DNA of 64,000 nucleotides, from contig NZ_AEGR01000052.1 of NCBI RefSeq assembly GCF_000211835.1, positions 124,001 through 188,000 on the forward strand. Reading direction: 5' to 3'. This DNA is from Hylemonella gracilis ATCC 19624. GTDB taxonomy: Bacteria > Pseudomonadota > Gammaproteobacteria > Burkholderiales > Burkholderiaceae_C. The position numbers and the translations under genes were made by a program. The notes under the pieces are model-generated. The model was not told the origin of the DNA and searched no databases. It saw nothing but the letters and a program-made list of their open reading frames with translations. Of this stretch, positions 18,070 through 25,592 are shown piece after piece (position 1 is the stretch's first letter; every line of letters starts with the position of its first letter).

Positions 18070-20139
18070 ATGAACGCGACCCGCACGCCTGCTCCCAGCC
18101 TGTCCGGCGCGAGTTTGCCGCCAGGCTTGCCCGACCCCGCTGCCTTCACGCACACCTTGACGCAGTGGGCGGGTGAGTTGTTCGCGGCCTTGCCCACGGC
18201 CGCGGGCAGCGCAGCGCCCACGCCCCCCACGGGGGGGGTGCCCGTGGCCGGTACGCCGCAGCCCGCGGGGCTGTCGCTGCCTTCGGTGCTCACCTCCGGC
18301 CCTTCGACGCCCACGGCCACCGCCGAGCCGGGTCCGCCGCCAGGCCTGAACGTGGCGCCGCAGTCGCCCCAGGCCCTCGCCAGCGGTTTGGCCTCGGCGC
18401 CCGCGCTGGTCCCGCATGCACAGGCGGGTCATGGCGTGCCCGACCACGCCGTGCAGGCGGCGCCCGGCTATGACGGGCGCCTCGGCTCGGGCGTGCTGAG
18501 CGTTCCCCAGGCCCCCGCTGCCTACAGCGCTGACATTCCTCACGTCGCGCCCAGTCAAGCGGGTGGTGGTTCGCCCGTGCATGGCATTGCCTCTGGTTAT
18601 TACTTCCTGGGTGAGTCGCAAGACCGCGCACCGGCGCCTGCGGTGCCCTCGGGGACCGCGGACGACCGTGTGAGTGCCCGCAGCTGGGGCTTGCCGGGGG
18701 ACGAGGCCCTGCGCGCGCTGCTGGCCGACCCGGGGCGCCGCGATGGCGTTCCAGGCGGCGCCAACGCCCCTGCACCGGGTTTCTATTTTCTCGACCATGC
18801 TTTCCCGGACGCAGCCTCGGCGCGCAATGCACCGCATTCCGCCGCCGGACCGCAAACCGACAGCGAGGCTTCCCTTGCGCAGCGCAACGCGGTGGCGCAT
18901 CCGCCCTTTGACGTGCACGCCGTGCGGCGCGACTTTCCCATCCTGCAAGAGCGGGTGAACGGCAAGCAGATCGTCTGGTTCGACAACGCGGCCACGACGC
19001 AGAAGCCCCAGGCCGTGATTGATCGGCTGGCGTACTTCTACGCGCACGAGAACTCCAACATCCACCGGGCCGCGCATGCGCTGGCGGCCCGCGCGACGGA
19101 TGCCTACGAAGACGCGCGCGAAACTGTTCGCCGTTTCCTGAACGCCAGTTCGACCGAGGAAATCATCTTTGTGCGCGGCACGACCGAGGCCATCAACCTC
19201 GTGGCGAAGAGCTGGGGGGCGAAGCACATCGGTCCGGGTGACGAAATCATCGTCAGCCACCTAGAGCACCACGCCAACATCGTGCCTTGGCAGCAATTGG
19301 CCAGCGAGAAGGGCGCGAGGCTGCGCGTCATTCCAGTGGACGAAGACGGGCAGGTGCTGCTGGGCGAGTACCAGAAGCTGCTCAGCGACAAGACGAAGAT
19401 CGTCGCCGTCACGCAGGTCAGCAATGCGCTGGGGACGGTGACGCCGATCAAGGAGATCGTGGAGCTTGCCCACCGCGCGGGCGCGAAAGCCCTGGTCGAC
19501 GGCGCGCAGTCCGTCAGCCACATGAAGGTGGACGTGCAGGCGCTCGACGCGGACTTCCTCGTCTTCTCCGGGCACAAGATCTTCGGCCCCACGGGCATCG
19601 GCGTGGTCTACGGCAAGCGCGCGATCCTGGAGGACACGCCGCCTTGGCAAGGCGGCGGCAACATGATCGCCGACGTGACCTTCGAGCGCACGGTCTTCCA
19701 GCCGCCGCCGGCGAAGTTCGAGGCGGGCACCGGCAACATCGCCGACGCCGTGGGCCTGGGCGCCGCGCTTGAGTACGTGGAGCGCATCGGCATCGAGAAC
19801 ATCGGCCGTTACGAACATGCCCTGCTGGAATACGCCACCCAACATCTGCGCCCCATCCCCGGGGTTCGGCTGGTGGGCACGGCCAGGGACAAGGCCAGTG
19901 TGCTGTCCTTCGTGCTCGAGGGCTACAGCACCGAGGAAGTGGGCAAGGCGCTCAACGCCGAAGGCATCGCCGTGCGCACGGGTCACCATTGCGCGCAGCC
20001 CATCCTGCGGCGCTTCGGGCTGGAGACCACGGTGCGACCCTCGCTGGCCTTCTACAACACCTGCGAGGAAGTGGACCGCTTCATCGCCGTGATCCGCCGC
20101 CTGGCGGCGGCCCGGCCCACGCAGGCGCGAGGCCGATGA
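18070..20139 (+). CDS. Encapsulin cargo cysteine desulfurase with N-terminal targeting domain
   Basis: A 689-residue fusion. Residues ~280-689 are a SufS-like PLP cysteine desulfurase: WFDNAATTQKPQAVIDRL, the EHHANIVPW segment (399-407), Lys503 for PLP in FSGHKIFGPTGIG, and the persulfide-forming Cys641 in RTGHHCAQP. It converts cysteine to alanine and leaves sulfur on that Cys. Residues 1-277 are rich in Pro, Ala and Gly with little predicted structure. They hold a helical patch FTHTLTQWAGELFAALP (~26-42) and two similar motifs, GYYFLGE (176-182) and GFYFLDH (237-243). Such long disordered N-terminal extensions direct this enzyme into family 2A shells. An ordinary SufS is ~410 residues. It follows the shell gene by 12 bases. 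Confidence 0.94.
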   Translation: MNATRTPAPSLSGASLPPGLPDPAAFTHTLTQWAGELFAALPTAAGSAAPTPPTGGVPVAGTPQPAGLSLPSVLTSGPSTPTATAEPGPPPGLNVAPQSPQALASGLASAPALVPHAQAGHGVPDHAVQAAPGYDGRLGSGVLSVPQAPAAYSADIPHVAPSQAGGGSPVHGIASGYYFLGESQDRAPAPAVPSGTADDRVSARSWGLPGDEALRALLADPGRRDGVPGGANAPAPGFYFLDHAFPDAASARNAPHSAAGPQTDSEASLAQRNAVAHPPFDVHAVRRDFPILQERVNGKQIVWFDNAATTQKPQAVIDRLAYFYAHENSNIHRAAHALAARATDAYEDARETVRRFLNASSTEEIIFVRGTTEAINLVAKSWGAKHIGPGDEIIVSHLEHHANIVPWQQLASEKGARLRVIPVDEDGQVLLGEYQKLLSDKTKIVAVTQVSNALGTVTPIKEIVELAHRAGAKALVDGAQSVSHMKVDVQALDADFLVFSGHKIFGPTGIGVVYGKRAILEDTPPWQGGGNMIADVTFERTVFQPPPAKFEAGTGNIADAVGLGAALEYVERIGIENIGRYEHALLEYATQHLRPIPGVRLVGTARDKASVLSFVLEGYSTEEVGKALNAEGIAVRTGHHCAQPILRRFGLETTVRPSLAFYNTCEEVDRFIAVIRRLAAARPTQARGR

Positions 20140-20241
20140 AGACCTGAGATGTTTTGCGCATGAGCAAGTGAGAATTCGGTCGTTCACTTGCGCCGTGTTG
20201 CTCCGCAGAATTCCTGACCATCATCACAGGAGTGCTCGCAC

Positions 20242-21207
20242 ATGGTCTCGAACCAACATCTTTCGCGTCGTACCGTTTTGTCGGGCGTGGGTGCCGGCCT
20301 GGGCTTGGCCCTGGCCGGCGCCCCAGTCAGCCTGAGCGCCCAGCCGAAACGCGTGCTGCGCATTGGCAACCAGAAGGGTCTGCTGTCCTTGCTCAAGGGG
20401 CGACGCACGCTGGAGCAGCGCCTGGCGCCGCTAGGCGTCGAAGTCACCTGGACGGAGTTCACGGCCGGGCCGGTGCAGCTGGAGGCGCTGAACGTGGGCT
20501 CCATCGACTTTGGCGACGTGGGCGAGGCGCCGCCCATCTTCGCGCAGTCCGCGGGCGCGCCCCTGACCTATGTCGCCGCTACCTTGCCGCGCCTCGCCTC
20601 CGAGGCGGTGCTGGTGCCAAGGGCTTCGGCCATCCAGACCGTCGCCGACCTCAAGGGCAAGAAAGTGGCCTACAACAAGGGCTCGAACGTGCATTACTTC
20701 CTGGTGAAGTTGCTCGAGAAGCACGGCCTGAAATACGAGGACGTGCAGTCGGTGTTCCTGCCGCCCTCGGACGCGCGCGCCGCCTTCGACAAAGGCGCCG
20801 TCGACGCCTGGGTGATCTGGGACCCCTTCCTCGCCGCCGCCGAGGTGGCGTCGAACGGTCGTATCCTGGCCGATGCCCAGGGGGTGGTGAACAACCGCGC
20901 CTACTATTTCTCCTCGCACGACTTCACCACCAAGAACCCGGATGTCATCAAGGTGCTGATCGAGGAAATCAACCGCGTGGATCAGTGGGGCACGGCCCAC
21001 CGCGACGCGCTGGCCGCGGAGTTCTCGCAGCTGTGGGGACTGCCCAAGCCCGTCGTCGACCGCGCCGTCGCGCGCTCGGTTTATGGGACCGGCCCGATCA
21101 CCCAGGCCATCCTGGCCGAGCAACAGGTCATTGCCGACACCTTTCTGAATCTCAAGCTGATTCCGAAGAAGCTGGACATCCAGCAGGCTGCGCCGTCCTG
21201 GCTCTGA
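20242..21207 (+). CDS. Aliphatic sulfonate ABC transporter substrate-binding protein (SsuA-like)
   Basis: Periplasmic binding protein of 321 residues. An export signal with a twin Arg (SRRTVLSGVGAGLGLALAG) is followed by the SsuA-type core: LRIGNQKGLLSLLKGRRTLEQRLAPLG, VTWTEFTAGPVQLEALNVGSIDFGDVGEAPPIFAQ, and the WVIWDPFLAAAE hinge segment. It lies 102 bases downstream of the cargo desulfurase. No ATPase or permease follows, so it probably works with the importer at 12.7-15.5 kb or another Ssu system. A second SsuA-like gene is at 46790-47764. The broken start of an FMN monooxygenase lies directly downstream. Confidence 0.88.
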   Translation: MVSNQHLSRRTVLSGVGAGLGLALAGAPVSLSAQPKRVLRIGNQKGLLSLLKGRRTLEQRLAPLGVEVTWTEFTAGPVQLEALNVGSIDFGDVGEAPPIFAQSAGAPLTYVAATLPRLASEAVLVPRASAIQTVADLKGKKVAYNKGSNVHYFLVKLLEKHGLKYEDVQSVFLPPSDARAAFDKGAVDAWVIWDPFLAAAEVASNGRILADAQGVVNNRAYYFSSHDFTTKNPDVIKVLIEEINRVDQWGTAHRDALAAEFSQLWGLPKPVVDRAVARSVYGTGPITQAILAEQQVIADTFLNLKLIPKKLDIQQAAPSWL

Positions 21208-21229
21208 TGGGTCACCCCGGGGTTCCGAC

Positions 21230-21271
21230 ATGGCACAACGACAGATGCACCTGGGCGCTTTCTTGCAAAGC
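21230..21271 (+). pseudogene. Remnant of an FMN-dependent (LLM-class) monooxygenase N-terminus
   Basis: Twenty-two bases after the SsuA-like stop, an ATG opens the frame MAQRQMHLGAFLQS. This matches the very start of NtaA/SnaA/DszA-type flavin monooxygenases (typically M-x-x-R-Q-M-H-L-x-A/G-F-L). After about 14 residues the similarity stops and the frame runs into the 3' end of the convergent mmuM gene. Genes of this class often follow ssuA, so I read it as the stump of a deleted desulfonation or related monooxygenase. A chance match is possible because it is short. Confidence 0.45.
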
Positions 21272-21324
21272 GTGGACCCACGGGCGCTGGAACGCGGCCT
21301 GAACCGCGCCAGCACGTTGCGCGG

Positions 21325-22293
21325 TCAGCGAGGGCCGATCGCGCCGCAGGCCAGCGCCGCTTGCCGCAAGGCGCGGATGTCGTCCGGCCCGGTGCGGCAG
21401 CAGCCGCCGATGAGTCGGGCTCCGCGGTTGTGCCAGCGCATGGCCTGGGCGGCAAAGTCATGGGCCTGGCCTTCGCCTTGCCACACCTTGCCCACCGCGT
21501 CGTAGTGTTCGCCGGAGTTGGGGTAGACCACGATGGGCTTGCTTGTGCGCGCCCGCGCGCGTTCGACCAGCGAGGGCACGAACTCGGGCGCCGTGCAGTT
21601 CACCCCCACCGCCGCCACCTGGGGCACGGGGTCCAGCGCGGCCACGCAATCCGCCAGCGGTTCGCCTTGGCTGTTGTGCTCGCCATCGCGGCACGAGAAG
21701 CTGATCCAGGCCTGCACCCCCGGGAACTCGGGCAGCAGATCCGTGATGGCCAGCGCTTCGGCGAGGCAGGGCAGGGTTTCGCAGGCCAGCAGGTCGGCGC
21801 CCGAGTGGGCCAGCACCTGCAACCGGGGGCGGTGGAAGGCGGCCAGGGCTGCGCGGGACACACCGGGGTAGCCGCGGTACTCCGAGCCGTCGGCCAGCAT
21901 CGCTCCGTAAGGCCCCACCGAAGCGGCCACCAGGGGTTTGCGCCGGCCTGCGCGGTGCTTCGGGTCCGACCAGAAGGCGTCGCGGGCTTCGCAGGCCAGC
22001 TGGACCGAACGGCGCATCAAGTCCGCCGCTTCGTCATGGCCGAGGCCGCGCCGCGCGAACGCTTCAAAGGTGGCCTGGTAGCTGGCCGTGGTGGACACGT
22101 CGGCGCCCGCGACAAAATAGTCCAGGTGCACTTGCCGGATCAGGTCGGGCTGCTCGATCAACAGCTTGGCCGACCACAGCGGGTCTTTGAGGTCGGCGCC
22201 GCGCCGCTCCAGTTCGGTGGCCAGGGCGCCGTCGAGAACGAAGAGACCTTGTTCGTCCAGGGCTTGCTGCAAGGGGTGGGTGGGTGTGTTCAT
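21325..22293 (-). CDS. mmuM: Homocysteine S-methyltransferase
   Basis: Zinc enzyme of 322 residues that methylates homocysteine to methionine, using S-methylmethionine or S-adenosylmethionine as donor. It has a TIM barrel. The three zinc-binding cysteines are present: Cys233 (GVNCTAPEF) and Cys298-Cys299 (IGGCCRTGPDDI). The N-terminal DGALATELERRGADL is also typical. It is convergent with the sulfur island and lies on the same strand as the amino-acid ABC genes (upstream of it, ending 41 bases away). Those genes might import S-methylmethionine or methionine; in Escherichia coli mmuM is coupled to a permease gene, mmuP, of another type. Confidence 0.92.
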   Translation of the reverse strand: MNTPTHPLQQALDEQGLFVLDGALATELERRGADLKDPLWSAKLLIEQPDLIRQVHLDYFVAGADVSTTASYQATFEAFARRGLGHDEAADLMRRSVQLACEARDAFWSDPKHRAGRRKPLVAASVGPYGAMLADGSEYRGYPGVSRAALAAFHRPRLQVLAHSGADLLACETLPCLAEALAITDLLPEFPGVQAWISFSCRDGEHNSQGEPLADCVAALDPVPQVAAVGVNCTAPEFVPSLVERARARTSKPIVVYPNSGEHYDAVGKVWQGEGQAHDFAAQAMRWHNRGARLIGGCCRTGPDDIRALRQAALACGAIGPR

Positions 22294-22333
22294 GTCGTTG
22301 TTGGCGTTCAGGGGTGACCCGTGAGCGGGCGGT

Positions 22334-23035
22334 CTAGCTTCGGCCGGCAGGCCCGAATCTTCTTTCGATGAGCCGCACCGCCAGCACGATCAGCAGGGTG
22401 AGGGCGCCGTACACCACACCGGCCATGACCAGTGCATCGGTGGTGTAGGCGGCCGTGGACAGGCGACGGGCCACGCCGGTGAGGTCCAGCACGGTGATGG
22501 TGCTGACCAGGGCGGTGGCCTTGAGCTGGGCGATCACCTCGTTGCCCAGGGCGGGCGTGGCGATGCGCCATGCAGTCGGCAGCACGATCCAGCGGTTGAC
22601 CTGGTGCACGCTCATGCCCAGGGCCAGGGCGGCCTCTTTCTGGCCGATGGGCACCGCCAGGATGCCAGCGCGCAGGTCTTCGGCCATGTAGGCGGCCAGG
22701 TTCAGGCTCAGCGCCAGCAGGCCGCAATAGAACGCGTCTTCCAGCAACCACCACAGGGCTGAGCTGCGCACCGCTTCAAACTGACTGACACCGTAATACA
22801 GAAGGAAGAGCTGCACCAGCAGCGGGGTGCCACGGAATGCGGCGCCGTAGCCGCGCGACAGTCGGGCCAGCCACGGGCTGCGGGAGGTGGCCGCCAGCGC
22901 CAGGGGAACCGCCAGCGACAAGGCCAGCACCACCGACCCCGCGAGCAGTTGCACGGTGATGACCAGACCTTCCCAGACCTCCAGGGCGCTGTCGGCAGGC
23001 AAGCCCAGCCAGGATTCCAGCGGTTCGAGGTTCAT
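22334..23035 (-). CDS. Polar amino acid ABC transporter permease (HisM/GlnP type)
   Basis: Inner-membrane permease of 233 residues with about five helices. The family motif is GYGAAFRGTPLLVQLFLLYYGVSQF near the N-terminal third, and the EAA-loop is EAALALGMSVHQVNRWIVLPTAWRIATP. The start at 23035 overlaps the stop of the next gene upstream by four bases (ATGA), so it is coupled to the partner permease. An upstream in-frame extension to 23773 runs through that gene and is rejected. It should form a heterodimer with the 23032-23712 product. No ATPase gene is near. Confidence 0.88.
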   Translation of the reverse strand: MNLEPLESWLGLPADSALEVWEGLVITVQLLAGSVVLALSLAVPLALAATSRSPWLARLSRGYGAAFRGTPLLVQLFLLYYGVSQFEAVRSSALWWLLEDAFYCGLLALSLNLAAYMAEDLRAGILAVPIGQKEAALALGMSVHQVNRWIVLPTAWRIATPALGNEVIAQLKATALVSTITVLDLTGVARRLSTAAYTTDALVMAGVVYGALTLLIVLAVRLIERRFGPAGRS

Positions 23036-23712
23036 GCGGCTGCGGGTCCGAAGCCCGCGCCCGCCCGCTGCTCCAGCCAGCGCTGAACGGGTTGGGACGC
23101 GTGAAGAAAGACGAAGTACACCGCGGCGGCGGCCAGGAGGAAGACAAAGGGCTGGTGGGTGGCCTGCCCGGCCATGTTGGCTTTCTTGAGCAGGTCTTCC
23201 AGCCCGACCACGGACACCAGCGAGGTGTCTTTCAGCAGCGACTGCCACAGGTTGCCCAGGCTGGGCAGGGCGATGCGCCAGGCCTGCGGCAGGCGCACCG
23301 CGAAGAAGGTCTGCGCGGGCCGCAGGCCCAGAGATTGCGCTGCTTCGATCTGCCCCTTGGGGATGGCCGCGAAACTGCCGCGGAACACCTCGGCGGCATA
23401 GGCGGAGAACACGAGGGCCAGCGCGAACACGCCGGCCGCGAACGGACTGAGGTCGATGGCGCCATCGAAGTGGGTGTTGATCACGTTGGACAGCCCGAAG
23501 TAGCAAACCAGCACGATCAGAAATTCTGGGATACCGCGCAGCACCGCGGTCCACAGCATCACACCCCGGCGCAGCAGCGGCCGCTGGCTCAGACTGCCGG
23601 CCGCCAGCAGCAGGCCCAGCACCATGCCCAGCGCCAGCGAACAGACCGCCAGCTGCACGGTGATCCATGCCCCCTGCAGCAGCTGATTGGCATACAGCCC
23701 CAAATGATCCAT
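23032..23712 (-). CDS. Polar amino acid ABC transporter permease (HisQ type)
   Basis: Second membrane subunit, 226 residues from ATG 23712 (a TTG at 23730 is less likely). It has about five hydrophobic helices, the segment LWTAVLRGIPEFLIVLVCYFGLSNVI, and the EAA-loop QIEAAQSLGLRPAQTFFAVRLPQAWRIALPSLGN. It is coupled to the downstream permease and follows the binding-protein gene by 69 bases. The set resembles HisJ–HisQ–HisM or cystine/opine importers, but lacks HisP. Confidence 0.88.
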   Translation of the reverse strand: MDHLGLYANQLLQGAWITVQLAVCSLALGMVLGLLLAAGSLSQRPLLRRGVMLWTAVLRGIPEFLIVLVCYFGLSNVINTHFDGAIDLSPFAAGVFALALVFSAYAAEVFRGSFAAIPKGQIEAAQSLGLRPAQTFFAVRLPQAWRIALPSLGNLWQSLLKDTSLVSVVGLEDLLKKANMAGQATHQPFVFLLAAAAVYFVFLHASQPVQRWLEQRAGAGFGPAAA

Positions 23713-23781
23713 GCGTTCCCACTCGAACAAAAGAAAAACCAGGCCATCGAAACGGATGGCCTGGTCTCGTCACCGGCCCGC

Positions 23782-24567
23782 TTACTTGGCGGTCGGCGCG
23801 ATGCTGAAGGGGAACACCTTCTTGTTCTCGGCGGCGAAGCTGCCATCGCTCAGCACCTGCTTGATCGCGCCGTTCAGGCGCGTGCGCAGCGGGTCACCCT
23901 TGCGCACCGCGATGCCGGTGCCTTCACCGAAGATGGCCAGGTCGTTCAGCGGCTTGCCCGCCAGCGCGAAGCCCTTGGCCTTGCCCGTTTTTTCCAGCCA
24001 TTCATGGGCCACCGTGGTGTCGCTGAGCGCCGCCTGAATCCGCCCGGCCTCGAGGTCAAGCCAGATCGGGTCTTGCGAGGGGTAGGACTTGGTGGCGATG
24101 CCCGACGTGCTCTTGGGCAGGCGCTTCTTGAGGTAGGTCTCGTGGGTCGAACCGCTGTACACGCCCACCGTCTTGCCCTTGAGCGTGGCGGGATCGTCGG
24201 AGATGCCCGAGCCCGTCTTGGCCACGTACTGAACCGGTGCCAGCGTGAACAGGTCGGTGAAATCCACCTCCTTCTTGCGTTCGTCGGTGATCGACATCTG
24301 GGCCACCACCGCGTCGATCTTTTTCGCCTTCAGGGCGGGGATCAGGGCGTCGAAGTCGATCGTCACGAATTCGCACTTGGCCTGGATGTGCTTGCACATG
24401 ATCTTGGCCAGCTCGATTTCCATGCCCTTGAGCTCACCCTTGGCATCGCGGTATTCGAACGGCGCGTAGTCCGACAGGGTGCCGATGCGGACCACGTCCT
24501 GTGCGTGTGCGAAACCACTGACCGACATCACGCTGGCCACCAAGCAACCCAATAAAGTACGACTCAC
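23782..24567 (-). CDS. Polar amino acid ABC transporter substrate-binding protein
   Basis: Periplasmic SBP_bac_3-type protein of 261 residues. The signal peptide ends near ...GFAHA^QDVV. The ligand-binding core shows IGTLSDYAPFEYRDAKGELKGMEIELAKIM, AVVAQMSITDERKKEVDFTDLF and the GKTVGVYSGSTHETYL loop. The start is a GTG at 24567, since a GGAGA sequence lies 8 bases before it; the earlier ATG at 24594 would put the ribosome site inside the gene. It heads the operon SBP–permease–permease–mmuM. The ligand may be a sulfur amino acid given mmuM, but this is inference. Confidence 0.88.
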   Translation of the reverse strand: MSRTLLGCLVASVMSVSGFAHAQDVVRIGTLSDYAPFEYRDAKGELKGMEIELAKIMCKHIQAKCEFVTIDFDALIPALKAKKIDAVVAQMSITDERKKEVDFTDLFTLAPVQYVAKTGSGISDDPATLKGKTVGVYSGSTHETYLKKRLPKSTSGIATKSYPSQDPIWLDLEAGRIQAALSDTTVAHEWLEKTGKAKGFALAGKPLNDLAIFGEGTGIAVRKGDPLRTRLNGAIKQVLSDGSFAAENKKVFPFSIAPTAK

Positions 24568-24917
24568 TGTGTGATCTCCAAAAAAAGACGTCAAAAAGAG
24601 ATGTCAAAAACTCGACGACAACACCCGGCCCGCGAGGCTGGACGTTCAGGTTTTGATGGCCTTGGACGGCACCGCATTCATCGTCGCTCGTCATGGCCCT
24701 CCCCGCGGTGCGGGGGTCCGCAGCGACGGACAAAGTGCGGGTTGTGAGCGCCCAAAGCTGGACAAGTATCCGTGCCGGGATCGCTGCGTGGCGGCAAAAA
24801 GGCGCTCCTGCATGCGGCCTGACGGCGTTTCAGATGTGATCCGAGCGCGACGGCGGCGATGGTGCGTTGAGGCGGCGCGCTGGTGCGGCGTGTTGAGGCG
24901 CTGCCTAGAATCCTCGC
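24568..24917. other. Intergenic region between amino acid ABC operon and Lrp gene
   Basis: A 350-base divergent region with no gene. Close to the ABC operon start is a direct repeat, GACGTCAAAAA (24587-24597) and GATGTCAAAAA (24600-24610), 13 bases apart, which could be part of a promoter or binding site. Near the Lrp gene a GTTGAGGCG sequence occurs twice. I see no clear -35/-10 pair. Confidence 0.5.
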
Positions 24918-25382
24918 ATGGACAGCGAACTGGATGTTTTTGACCGCAAGATCCTGGACCTGGTCCAGAAGGATTGCCAACTCAATGCCGAGCTGATTGC
25001 CGACGCCGTGGGGCTGTCGGCGTCTGCCGTCCAACGCCGCTTGCGGCGCATGCGCCAGGACAAGACCATCAGCGCCGAGGTCGCGGTGATCAATCCGCAA
25101 GCGGTGGGCAAGGCCATGTGCTTTCTCTCGGGTTTGGAGATCAAGGACAACTACGAGGCCCTTCCACGCATTCGACAGTGGGCCTTGGGTGAGCCGGCGG
25201 TTCAGCAGGTCTATTACGTCACGGGCAGTTTCGACATCATGATGGTGGTCGTGGCGCGTGACGTGAAGGCCTACGACGCCTTGTCGGCCCGTCTGATGGC
25301 GGACATTCCCCAGGTGGTCCGCATGACCACGCACGTCGTCATCGATACCCTGAAGCAAGGCCTTTTCGTGCCGGTTGAGTAG
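24918..25382 (+). CDS. Lrp/AsnC family transcriptional regulator
   Basis: Regulator of 154 residues. An N-terminal helix-turn-helix (LDVFDRKILDLVQKDCQLNAELIADAVGLSASAVQRRLRRM region) is followed by the RAM ligand-binding domain (VQQVYYVTGSFDIMMVVVARDVKAYDAL). Such proteins form octamers and sense amino acids. It is divergent from the amino-acid ABC operon, which is its most likely target. An Lrp-type regulator, KynR, controls kyn genes in some proteobacteria, but kynB is 3.3 kb away here, so that role is less likely. Confidence 0.92.
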   Translation: MDSELDVFDRKILDLVQKDCQLNAELIADAVGLSASAVQRRLRRMRQDKTISAEVAVINPQAVGKAMCFLSGLEIKDNYEALPRIRQWALGEPAVQQVYYVTGSFDIMMVVVARDVKAYDALSARLMADIPQVVRMTTHVVIDTLKQGLFVPVE

Positions 25383-25592
25383 GGCCCGCACGCGTTCCGG
25401 CTCCGTGTTCGAGCCGCGCATGCCCGTGCATCACCTGCTCGCGGTGCGTGACCCGCACACCACGTCGGCCGCGCAGGTGGCGGGCAGCGCCAGTTTCGTC
25501 ATGAGCTCAGGACGATTTATTCGTTGGTTCATGAGAAGTTGCATTCCAAAATCCTCCGCTTCTCGCGTTGAAGCCATGAATTGGAGGACTCC

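Noticed and set aside
16969-19260. A 763-codon antisense frame across the encapsulin and cargo genes
   Set aside because: Arg/Gly/His-rich composition without domains, opposite two well-supported genes.
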